This document shows positions 45,092 through 52,819 of a stretch of 64,000 nucleotides of DNA, piece after piece. The DNA comes from Oscillatoria sp. CS-180. Lineage in GTDB: Bacteria > Cyanobacteriota > Cyanobacteriia > Phormidesmidales > Phormidesmidaceae. Positions within the stretch are counted from its first letter, which is position 1. Each line of letters begins with the position of its first letter. Location of the stretch: assembly GCF_028330965.1 (NCBI RefSeq), contig NZ_JAQMUB010000019.1, forward strand, positions 62,001-126,000. Reading direction: 5' to 3'. The translations under genes were made by a program, and so were the position numbers. The notes beneath the pieces were generated by a model, which saw only the letters and a list, made by a program, of their open reading frames with translations, did not search any database and had not been told where the DNA came from.

Positions 45092-46744
45092 ATGAGTCAA
45101 ATAGAATTTGCTTTGTTTGCTCCTTACAACAATCAAGCCATTCTCAAAGGCTGTTTTTCTGACTGGGAAGATGTGCCAATGGAAAAGGGGGAAGATGGCT
45201 TCTTCCGAGTGCAATTAGATTTAGCGGACGGCACTTACCAATATAAATACAAGGTGCAGTCTAAAAGTTGGTTTCTCGAACCTGATACGTGGGTAGAAGT
45301 TACCGATCCCTATGCCACTAATATTGATGATGCCTCACAGAATGGCATTGTTCACATCAAGGATGGAGAGCGTATTGTTGACACCTACGTGTGGAACCAC
45401 GATAGCCATCCATTACCCGCTGATCATGAGCTCATTATTTATGAGATGCATGTTGGTGATTTTTCTGGAGGTGAGGCAGACCAATATCCTCGCGGACAGT
45501 ATCAGCATGTGCTCGAAAAGCTCGATTACCTGTGTGAATTAGGCATCAACGCGATTGAAATGATGCCCGTGAAAGAGTATCCGGGTGACCATAGCTGGGG
45601 CTACAACCCTCGCTATTTCTTCGCTAGCGAATCGAGCTACGGCAGTACTGCGGAGTTGAAGGCGCTGATTGATGAGTGTCATAGTCGTGGCATTCGGGTA
45701 TTGATGGATGGTGTCTACAACCACTCCGAAGCAGAATGCCCCCTAACTCAAATTGATCATGACTACTGGTATTATCACGAACCTAAGGATCCCGATCAGA
45801 ATTGGGGACCCGAGTTTAATTACGAACACTATGACGACAACTTAGAAACCTATCCTGCCCGTCGCTTTGTTGGCGACGCTGTACGTTTTTGGATTGAGGA
45901 ATACCATATCGACGGCATCCGCTACGATGCCGCCAAGCAAATTGGCAACTATGACTTTATGCACTGGATTGTCAATGAAACCAAGCAGGCTGCTGGGGAA
46001 AAACCGTTTTATAACGTGGCTGAACACATCCCTGATACGCCCAGCATCACCAATCAAGACGGTCCAATGGACGGCTGCTGGCATGACAGCTTCTATCACA
46101 CATTAGTGCCTCAACTCTGCGGAGAACATTTTGATCTCGCCGCTTTGAAGGAGATTCTTGATCCCAGCCGTCGAGGTTATCTGGGAATGACCAACGTCGT
46201 TAATTACATTGGTAATCACGATCAGCAGCGATTGATGGTCGAGCTTGGAAATCACGAGATTTTTGATGAGGCCGCTTTCAAACGGGTAAGGCTAGGAATG
46301 GCATTGCTGATGACGGCGGTTGGTGTGCCGCTGATATGGATGGGAGAAGAATTCGGCGAATACAAACCAAAAACAATCGAATCAGCCAAGATAGATTGGA
46401 GTCTGCTCAAGAATGACTCCAACCGTAATTTGTTTGAGTATGTCAAGGGGTTGATTACCCTACGCAAGCAAAATTTAGCCCTGCAAACAGCTAATATCGA
46501 CTTCTTTCACGAAAACCCAGAGGACCAAGTATTTGCCTATGGTCGCTGGAATGACGAAGGTTCGCGGATCGTCGTCGTTGCTAACGTCTCCGATCAATAC
46601 CGTGCGGGATATACTCTGTCTCATTTCCCTGCCGATGGTGTTTGGCATGAGTGGGGATACGACTATGACATCCCTGCTGAGGGAGGGTCTCTGATGATTG
46701 ACTTATCGGAGTATGAAGCCAAAGTGTTGGTTCTACAGTCCTAG
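45092..46744 (+). CDS. GH13 alpha-amylase-family glucan enzyme with N-terminal CBM48-like domain
   Basis: A 550-residue enzyme. The N-terminal beta domain (1-100; FALFAPYNNQAILKGCFSDW, TYQYKYKVQ) resembles CBM48 of branching and debranching enzymes. The barrel holds all GH13 regions: I MDGVYNHS, II GIRYDAAKQI with the nucleophile Asp, III FYNVAEHIPD with the acid/base Glu, and IV IGNHDQQR with the third Asp, so it should be active. It looks closest to maltooligosyl-trehalose hydrolase or branching-type GH13; the exact bond is uncertain. The frame starts earlier, but the ATG at 45092 has GGAGC upstream. It acts on glycogen-type glucans made by GlgA. Confidence 0.85.
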   Translation: MSQIEFALFAPYNNQAILKGCFSDWEDVPMEKGEDGFFRVQLDLADGTYQYKYKVQSKSWFLEPDTWVEVTDPYATNIDDASQNGIVHIKDGERIVDTYVWNHDSHPLPADHELIIYEMHVGDFSGGEADQYPRGQYQHVLEKLDYLCELGINAIEMMPVKEYPGDHSWGYNPRYFFASESSYGSTAELKALIDECHSRGIRVLMDGVYNHSEAECPLTQIDHDYWYYHEPKDPDQNWGPEFNYEHYDDNLETYPARRFVGDAVRFWIEEYHIDGIRYDAAKQIGNYDFMHWIVNETKQAAGEKPFYNVAEHIPDTPSITNQDGPMDGCWHDSFYHTLVPQLCGEHFDLAALKEILDPSRRGYLGMTNVVNYIGNHDQQRLMVELGNHEIFDEAAFKRVRLGMALLMTAVGVPLIWMGEEFGEYKPKTIESAKIDWSLLKNDSNRNLFEYVKGLITLRKQNLALQTANIDFFHENPEDQVFAYGRWNDEGSRIVVVANVSDQYRAGYTLSHFPADGVWHEWGYDYDIPAEGGSLMIDLSEYEAKVLVLQS

Positions 46745-47138
46745 CAACAGACAGTTTGAGCAGTGCTTGATCAAGCACTGCAGATGATTGGGGCGAGTAA
46801 TCTGCAAGGTTAGGAGAGTTCTAACAAGAAATGATCTGAGAAAACTAAGGCGGTAGGTTGCGGCTAATGTCAGGAAACCCAACGAAATAGAGGCTTTGAA
46901 CTTGTTGGGTCTTGTTCCTCGACACCACCGACGTGGGGATATTCATTGCCTGAAAACGCCTTAAACTAGTGTTGCCCGCCCTTGTCTCTTTCAACTCTGC
47001 TTAGGAACCAATAACTCTCTACACCCTAAGTCAGCAAACCAACAAATATTTCCGCAATACGCTGCACCAGGGGCCAAAATAGGGGATTAAAATAGTGCGT
47101 GTTGCTACAAATTTGTTGTTTATTGATTGTGAAGCACG
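46745..47138. other. Spacer with palindromes, GH13 to leuA
   Basis: About 394 bases. It contains a perfect 22-bp palindrome at 46760-46781 (halves GCAGTGCTTGA and TCAAGCACTGC) and an ACCCAAC...GTTGGGT inverted repeat near 46878-46909. No gene seen. The leuA leader lies in its last 100 bases. Confidence 0.55.
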
Positions 47139-48770
47139 ATGATTAATCACCCCAATCCAGACCGCATCTTGATTTTCGACACGACCTTGCGTGATGGAGA
47201 GCAATCTCCTGGTGCAACGCTGAACGTGGATGAAAAGCTGACGATCGCGCGGCAACTGGCACGACTGGGTGTGGACATCATCGAAGCTGGATTTCCATTT
47301 GCAAGTCCGGGCGACTTTGAGGCGGTTAATAAAATCGCGGAGCACGTGGGCACTGAAAATGGTCCGACCATTTGTGGTCTTGCTAGAGCCACGCAGCAAG
47401 ATATTGAAACGGCGGCTAGGGCGATCGCGCCTGCTGCCAAGGGACGCATTCACACCTTCATCGCCACGTCTGACATCCACATGCAGTACAAGCTGCGCAA
47501 GAGTCGAGAAGAGGTACTTGCCATTACCCAAGAGATGGTGACCTATGCGAAAACCTTCACTGACGATGTAGAGTTTTCGCCGGAAGATGCCGGACGTTCG
47601 GATCCTGAGTTTATGTATCGGGTTTTGGAAGCGGCGATCGCCGCCGGTGCCACGACAATCAATATTCCCGACACCGTAGGCTATTTGACGCCCACCGAGT
47701 TTGGCAGCTTGATTCGCGGGATCACCGAGAATGTGTCCAACGTGGATCAGGCGGTGATTTCAGTCCATGGTCACAATGACTTGGGCTTAGCAGTTGCCAA
47801 TTTCCTAGAGGCTGTAAAGAACGGCGCTCGTCAGCTGGAATGCACCATTAATGGTATTGGGGAGCGGGCTGGCAATGCTGCATTGGAAGAGTTGGTCATG
47901 GCGCTGCATGTGCGTCGCAGCTTTTACAATCCGTTCTTTGGTCGTCCGGCGGAATCTGAAGCCCCATTGACAAACATCGACACTACTGAGATTTACCAAA
48001 CGTCTCGCCTAGTTTCGAACTTGACTGGAATGTTTGTGCAGCCCAATAAGGCGATCGTTGGCGCGAATGCCTTTTCCCACGAGTCTGGGATTCACCAGGA
48101 CGGCGTGTTGAAGAACAAACTCACGTACGAGATTATGGATGCTGAATCCATTGGTCTCAACAAGAACCAGATTGTTCTCGGTAAGCACTCAGGTCGTAAT
48201 GCCTTTCGTACTCGGTTGAAGGAACTAGGGCACGAGTTGGGCGATCAAGAACTCAATCGTGCTTTCCTCCGGTTTAAAGATTTGGCAGACAAGAAAAAGG
48301 TTGTAACCGATTGGGATATTGTCGCCTTGGTGAACGACGAGAGTCAGCAAACCCCCGAACATTTCCATCTCGAACTAGTGCAAGTTTCCTGCGGCGACAA
48401 CGCCCGGCCTACGGCAACCGTCACTCTGAGAACGCCTGACGGGCAGGAACTCACGGATGCGGCCATCGGTACTGGTCCAGTCGACGCGGTCTATCGGGCC
48501 GTCAACCGAGTGGTGAATATTCCTAATGAGCTAATTGAATTCTCAGTTCAGTCCGTCACTGCCGGCATTGATGCGATCGGGGAAGTCACCATTCGGATTC
48601 GCCACGAAAACAACGTCTTCGCGGGCCACGCTGCCAATACAGACATCGTTGTCGCCTCCACTCAGGCATATCTCAACGCGCTGAATCGCCTCTATGCTTC
48701 CATGCAGTCAGGCAAAACCATTCATCCCCAAAGAGATGAGATGGAGTCAGCCGCCGCTGCCAGAGTATAG
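47139..48770 (+). CDS. leuA: 2-isopropylmalate synthase
   Basis: A 543-residue enzyme condensing acetyl-CoA with 2-oxoisovalerate, the first committed step of leucine synthesis. The N-terminal barrel shows [37 protein letters not shown], the metal-binding [18 protein letters not shown], and [15 protein letters not shown]. The linker [16 protein letters not shown] and C-terminal LeuA regulatory domain (about 410-520; [39 protein letters not shown]) show leucine feedback control. Length and cyanobacterial character are normal. A long gene-free region with repeats follows. Confidence 0.96.
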   Translation: MINHPNPDRILIFDTTLRDGEQSPGATLNVDEKLTIARQLARLGVDIIEAGFPFASPGDFEAVNKIAEHVGTENGPTICGLARATQQDIETAARAIAPAAKGRIHTFIATSDIHMQYKLRKSREEVLAITQEMVTYAKTFTDDVEFSPEDAGRSDPEFMYRVLEAAIAAGATTINIPDTVGYLTPTEFGSLIRGITENVSNVDQAVISVHGHNDLGLAVANFLEAVKNGARQLECTINGIGERAGNAALEELVMALHVRRSFYNPFFGRPAESEAPLTNIDTTEIYQTSRLVSNLTGMFVQPNKAIVGANAFSHESGIHQDGVLKNKLTYEIMDAESIGLNKNQIVLGKHSGRNAFRTRLKELGHELGDQELNRAFLRFKDLADKKKVVTDWDIVALVNDESQQTPEHFHLELVQVSCGDNARPTATVTLRTPDGQELTDAAIGTGPVDAVYRAVNRVVNIPNELIEFSVQSVTAGIDAIGEVTIRIRHENNVFAGHAANTDIVVASTQAYLNALNRLYASMQSGKTIHPQRDEMESAAAARV

Positions 48771-48834
48771 ATGATGAATGATGAAGGCAGAAAGATTAAT
48801 TCGAATAACTCGTCTGCCTTCATGTGAGCTATGG

Positions 48835-48875
48835 CTATAGCCGTCGCCAGTTCTGTCAGGACAAGGCGGCTATAG
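48835..48875 (+). repeat. TATAGCC repeat family, minimal 41-bp copy
   Basis: CTATAGCCG (48835-48843) and CGGCTATAG (48867-48875) form a perfect 9-bp terminal inverted repeat around GCCAGTTCTGTCAGGACAAG, cited as part of the core. It is the smallest and cleanest member, showing that the ends are part of the unit. Confidence 0.75.
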
Positions 48876-49069
48876 TTCTTTGATTTTTTAAGAACAGATA
48901 TTGATTAAAAAACAGCAATCACTCTGCAAAACAGCAGTACTCGTTGAAGGCATGTGTAAATCACAGAGCGAATTGGATTGTTATTAGTCTCGACTCAGGA
49001 CCGCAATAATCTCGCCAATCCAAAACGCCCAAATCCCATCTCACTGATGCTGTAGGCAGTTCTTAAAAG

Positions 49070-49172
49070 TATAGCCGTTGCCAGTTTCGGTAGGACGATG
49101 CAGCTAGTCATCTAGCTATGGGCTAAGCACCCAGATGCTATTGGGACACAAGTCTAGAAGGCTAAAGCTGTA
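49070..49172 (+). repeat. TATAGCC repeat family, long copy
   Basis: TATAGCCGTTGCCAGTTTCGG, TCATCTAGCTATGGGCTAAGC, CACCCAGATGCTATT and GGCTAAAGCTG follow the same order as 18602-18700, with drift. Confidence 0.7.
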
Positions 49173-49694
49173 TTTATTGAAAAAGATATACAGGCTTGTC
49201 ACATCCAAAAACTGAAGTCTAAGACTGAAGAAAAATGAGTATTACTCTGAAGCAATGAAGTCTTCCTGAACTTTTCCCCATCGACTCATCAGAAGAAATC
49301 AGGCATTCTAAAAATCGAGTTATCTACAGGGCTTTTCTCGTAGCCATTCTAAAGAAGATTTCCAATATCTCCTGAAATAGAAGGGCTGAGTAGGCACTAT
49401 TGCGAGTGCCTTGATCGGATTGGGAGCTACTCAACATTTACGTTGGGTAGTACGGTTTGCATTCTAATCTTTTCTGTCCCAGCAAAGATTAGAAAGGTTT
49501 TCAAGACCCAATGGCGAGCATTTTTGTTCATCGTATTTGCGATCGCAATTCTTTGAGCCCAAGCCTATCTCCCAACAGGTCAATCAAGTTCTCTGGTTTC
49601 CACTTCAAAATATCTGAAGCATTTTCAGAACATTTTGTTCCCAGCAGAATCGGCAAAAGATAACCCTCAGCAAAAAGCTGATAAACAATCAATG

Positions 49695-49729
49695 AGAGAC
49701 AGACAAGCTAATACGGTTAATCTGTCTCT
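49695..49729 (+). promoter_or_regulatory. 9-bp inverted repeat upstream of the ATPase island
   Basis: AGAGACAGA (49695-49703) and TCTGTCTCT (49721-49729), 17 bases apart. There is no T-run, so it is a possible operator or mRNA hairpin. Confidence 0.5.
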
Positions 49730-49737
49730 TCAATCAT

Positions 49738-49778
49738 CCTGAAAATTATCACAATCCAACCTGAAAATTATCACAATC
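49738..49778 (+). promoter_or_regulatory. Two 19-bp direct repeats, 22-bp period
   Basis: CCTGAAAATTATCACAATC at 49738-49756 and again at 49760-49778, identical, two helical turns apart and 28 bases before the start of the first island gene. This spacing suggests cooperative protein binding. Confidence 0.6.
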
Positions 49779-49805
49779 GCGTAAAGTTCTTTCCCAAAAT
49801 ACATC

Positions 49806-50042
49806 ATGGAATACCCTAAACAGCCTTTCAAACTCACTCAAAAAGCAAAAGCTGGTCGCAACAATATTCAAGTTGGTAGAGACTATACACGCTCTACCAC
49901 GCTGAACCTCAGCGTCTGGGTTTCTATTCTGGTCGTCGTTGCACTTGGCTCATACGTTGCCATTGGAACAGACTGGACAAAGAAACTTTCTCCTGCTCAA
50001 AGTTCTGGCTTTATCGAAGGAGTTGATTCGTTTTCTCAATAA
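49806..50042 (+). CDS. Small single-pass membrane protein with QVGRDYxR motif
   Basis: A 78-residue protein. A basic N-terminus (KLTQKAKAGRNN) is followed by IQVGRDYTR at residues 21-30, then one membrane helix at about 37-56 (VWVSILVVVALGSYVAIG) and a short outer tail. The same QVGRDY.R motif occurs just before the membrane helix of the collagen-like protein encoded next, so the two probably share a docking or nucleic-acid-facing element. The start has no strong ribosome site, and two direct repeats lie 28 bases upstream. I do not recognise a named family. Orientation is inferred by the positive-inside rule. Confidence 0.65.
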   Translation: MEYPKQPFKLTQKAKAGRNNIQVGRDYTRSTTLNLSVWVSILVVVALGSYVAIGTDWTKKLSPAQSSGFIEGVDSFSQ

Positions 50043-50210
50043 CTAGATGTGTTGGGAAGGCAGGGATGAAGATGGCGATAAAAAGAGCCAGTAGTAGTGA
50101 GCTAAACCACAAAGCCTCCTGTTCGTTTCGCTTACTCTGGTGTCATAAATTACATCCCTGCTGACTCCCGTGCCTACCCACTCACTATCTAACCCTCACC
50201 CATTTCACCT

Positions 50211-51410
50211 ATGTGTGCAGCGAGCAACCCCCTGCGATCGCACCAACCTCCTACAGGAATACCCGATCATGCAGTGCCTGAAGTAACCGTGTTTTATCCC
50301 AACGGACGTATTTACTGGCAAGCATCAGATTTATCGGAGAGCGCTGCTGAGACTGATCGATTGATAGCGCAAATTTTGGCAGAATCTCCAACAGCAATCA
50401 GTTCTGGACATAGCGAAAAAGGTTTACTGAGCGATCCAAAACAGGCATCGACAACAACTTTAGGTCCCAATTCAACTAAGAATAGAACCGCTGGTAGAAA
50501 ACGATCTCGTCGCCACTCAAGCAGACAGCAGTCAGTGGAACAGACTAATTTGCTGATTGCACAATCTATCAATGGGCAAGTTGTCTACACTCAGGTCGCT
50601 GTAGCTAATCGCGATTTAGTTCAAGTCGGTAGGGACTATGTCAGATATATTCGACTTCAGGTTGACTCTGGCAATCTGCTCAATGCGTTTCTGAATACGC
50701 TCTTTATCATGCTGCTTCTGACGGGGGTTGGCGGAGGCATCTATTCAATTGCAGGAACTCCCGGTAAGCCTGGTCCCCAAGGGCCATCTGGTTCGCCTGG
50801 TCCACCCGGTCCACCCGGTCCACCCGGAGAGACAGGTCTGCGAGGCAATGCAGGCCCCCCAGGGCCATCCGGTCCCCCAGGAATTCCAGGGGAGAGAGGT
50901 CCTCAAGGACAACCCGGTGAACAAGGATTAGCTGGACTGTCAGAACTGGCTAGGGTACCCGGACCACCTGGTCCACCTGGTCCACCCGGACCACCCGGAC
51001 CGCCTGGACCTTCCGGACCGCCTGGACCTTCCGGAGACTCAGGGCCATCAGGGCCACCAGTAATTGTCAACCCACCTGCGTCACCAGGCAGGGCGTCTGG
51101 TGACTTTAGGGCGGGTGGTGAAGAACCTGAATTGGACAGAGAAAATGAGGACTTCGATTGTTCAAAGCGCTGTAACAAGACTGTCTTCAGTGATCTTTGG
51201 GCAAATTTGACAGGTCAAGATGAGGAGGAAGAGGACGCATTTGAAGCCTTGTCTCACTGTCAAAAATTAGATGTCATCAGTAATGATGGAAAATCGGTTG
51301 CAGACTATATTGCTGGATCGGGCCACAACGACTTCGCTCCAGACATCTTTATCTTGTGCCCTCGTCACCAAGAAGCGTTAAACGCCGCCCGGCAGATCGT
51401 AGGCGAATGA
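50211..51410 (+). CDS. Collagen-like membrane protein with QVGRDYxR juxtamembrane motif
   Basis: 399 residues. The N-terminal part is polar, with a predicted beta/alpha segment at 20-60 and a basic SerArg-rich stretch (about 85-105). [14 protein letters not shown] (about 139-152) precedes one membrane helix (about 158-180). Then come two Gly-X-Y runs: about 20 triplets (182-243) and, after SELARVP, about 11 triplets rich in GPP (251-284). A C-terminal domain of about 100 residues holds three or more Cys ([22 protein letters not shown]). The repeats would trimerise outside the membrane. The protein has no enzymatic motif. The DNA of the repeats is C-rich and itself repetitive. The function is unknown; neighbours point to a sensor or display role. 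Confidence 0.75.
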   Translation: MCAASNPLRSHQPPTGIPDHAVPEVTVFYPNGRIYWQASDLSESAAETDRLIAQILAESPTAISSGHSEKGLLSDPKQASTTTLGPNSTKNRTAGRKRSRRHSSRQQSVEQTNLLIAQSINGQVVYTQVAVANRDLVQVGRDYVRYIRLQVDSGNLLNAFLNTLFIMLLLTGVGGGIYSIAGTPGKPGPQGPSGSPGPPGPPGPPGETGLRGNAGPPGPSGPPGIPGERGPQGQPGEQGLAGLSELARVPGPPGPPGPPGPPGPPGPSGPPGPSGDSGPSGPPVIVNPPASPGRASGDFRAGGEEPELDRENEDFDCSKRCNKTVFSDLWANLTGQDEEEEDAFEALSHCQKLDVISNDGKSVADYIAGSGHNDFAPDIFILCPRHQEALNAARQIVGE

Positions 51411-51505
51411 CATACAGGGTTGGTATTTAGCTATGAGGACCTTGTTTCAGTCCTCGTCAAAACAACCTGGATATTATGAAAGCGCGTCGTCAGGAAGTTT
51501 AAGCC

Positions 51506-52819
51506 GTGACAGATCTCAACTTTAGCCAGTTCTATAAAGCCTCGAATCCCAGCCGACCAATTCAGGATTCGCGCTACTACATCAATTTTTCAGAAGTGCG
51601 GGGAGGCGACATCGTTGAAGAACTGGCGCGGACGATCGCTGAGTTGTCGCCAGACGAACCGACCACCCAGCTTCTGACGGGGCACGTTGGCTCTGGAAAA
51701 TCAACAGAGCTGTTTCGGCTGCGGGATCAGTTAGAAGCGGCAGGCTACCATGTTGTCTACTTTGAATCAGACGTGGATTTAGAGTTGGCAGATGTAGAAG
51801 TGACTGACATTCTGCTGGTGATGGCTCGCCAGATCAGTGCCAGCCTGGAGAACATCGGCATCAGTTTACGTCCCAGCTATTTTCAGCAGCTTTTTCAAAG
51901 CATCTCCAATACGCTGCGGATGCCGATGGAGGTAACAGACGTGAGCTTGTCGGTGGGCATTGCCAACATTACGGCTCAGTCGAAGGAAAGTACCGATCTG
52001 CGGAGTCAGCTGCATCAATACCTGGAGCCACGAACTAAAAATCTGCTGGACGCCATCAATCAAGAACTGCTGAATCCAGCGATCGCCCAGCTCCAGTCTC
52101 AAGGCAAAGCCGGTCTTGTCGCTATCGTAGACAATCTAGATCGAGTCTTTCCTAATCTCAAACCTGGAAACCGGCCTCAGCCTCAGTATCTATTCATTGA
52201 TCGCGCCGATCAGTTGAAGCGACTGGACTGTCATGTGATCTACACCATTCCGATATCACTGGCCTTTTCCGACGACTTCCAAATCTTGAAAGAACGTTTT
52301 GGATTTTCGCCATCAGTATTAACGATGGTGCCCATTCGCACCATTAACGGACTGCTGAATGAGTCCAGCATGGACAAGCTACGGCAGATGGTGATGGCGC
52401 GGGCGTACCCGGACCTGCCAGAGAGCGATCGCTTAGACCGCATCACCAGTGTCTTCGACGATCCCAGCACTCTCAGTCGTCTGTGCATGATTAGCGGTGG
52501 ACACATGCGGAGTGTCCTGCGCTATGTCTACGGCTGCTTGCGAAAACAACGCCCTCCCATCTCCGGTCGAGTGCTGGAACAGGTAATCCGAGACGAACGC
52601 AACGATATGCTGGCGCTAATTGACGAAAAAGAGTGGCAGTTGCTGACGCGGGCGGCCAAAGACCGCACGTTTCAGGGAGACAATGACTACAATAGTTTGT
52701 TACGCAATCTTTTTCTCTATGAGTACCGGGACGACCAGGGACGCTGGGTCGATGTGAATCCCGTACTCGCCGAAACTGAGGTCTATCGACAATGGCGGGC
52801 GAAACAGGACCAATTGTAG
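51506..52819 (+). CDS. P-loop ATPase (AAA-type) of STAND-associated pair
   Basis: A 437-residue ATPase. The Walker A loop is LTGHVGSGKSTELFRLRDQL at about 57-76. The Walker B-like strand GLVAIVDNLDRVF is at about 203-215, with an arginine-sensor-type helix after it. A helical C-terminal region follows the GGHMRSVLRYVYGCLRKQRP motif. The N-terminal ISFRPIQDSRYYINFSEVRG-type segment (cited here loosely as RPIQDSRYYINFSEVRG) is typical of cyanobacterial ATPases that sit beside TPR or CHAT proteins. The start is a GTG at 51506 after AGGAAG. Its 3' end overlaps the start of the next gene by 28 bases, so the two products are made in a fixed ratio. Confidence 0.8.
   Translation: MTDLNFSQFYKASNPSRPIQDSRYYINFSEVRGGDIVEELARTIAELSPDEPTTQLLTGHVGSGKSTELFRLRDQLEAAGYHVVYFESDVDLELADVEVTDILLVMARQISASLENIGISLRPSYFQQLFQSISNTLRMPMEVTDVSLSVGIANITAQSKESTDLRSQLHQYLEPRTKNLLDAINQELLNPAIAQLQSQGKAGLVAIVDNLDRVFPNLKPGNRPQPQYLFIDRADQLKRLDCHVIYTIPISLAFSDDFQILKERFGFSPSVLTMVPIRTINGLLNESSMDKLRQMVMARAYPDLPESDRLDRITSVFDDPSTLSRLCMISGGHMRSVLRYVYGCLRKQRPPISGRVLEQVIRDERNDMLALIDEKEWQLLTRAAKDRTFQGDNDYNSLLRNLFLYEYRDDQGRWVDVNPVLAETEVYRQWRAKQDQL

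Larger units (their letters stand above)
48771..49805. other. 1-kb gene-free region with repeats before the ATPase island
   Basis: No ORF over 60 codons with family character. It contains an 11-bp inverted repeat (ATGAAGGCAGA/TCTGCCTTCAT, 48781-48823), two TATAGCC-family copies (48835 and 49070), and, in its last 110 bases, an inverted repeat and two direct repeats. The rest is AT-rich with many stops in all frames, possibly a decayed gene. Confidence 0.6.

Noticed and set aside
50903-51178. Gly-Pro-rich minus-strand frame opposite the collagen tract
   Set aside because: Palindromic GGTCCACC-type repeats give the same look on both strands; the plus frame has membrane helix and context.
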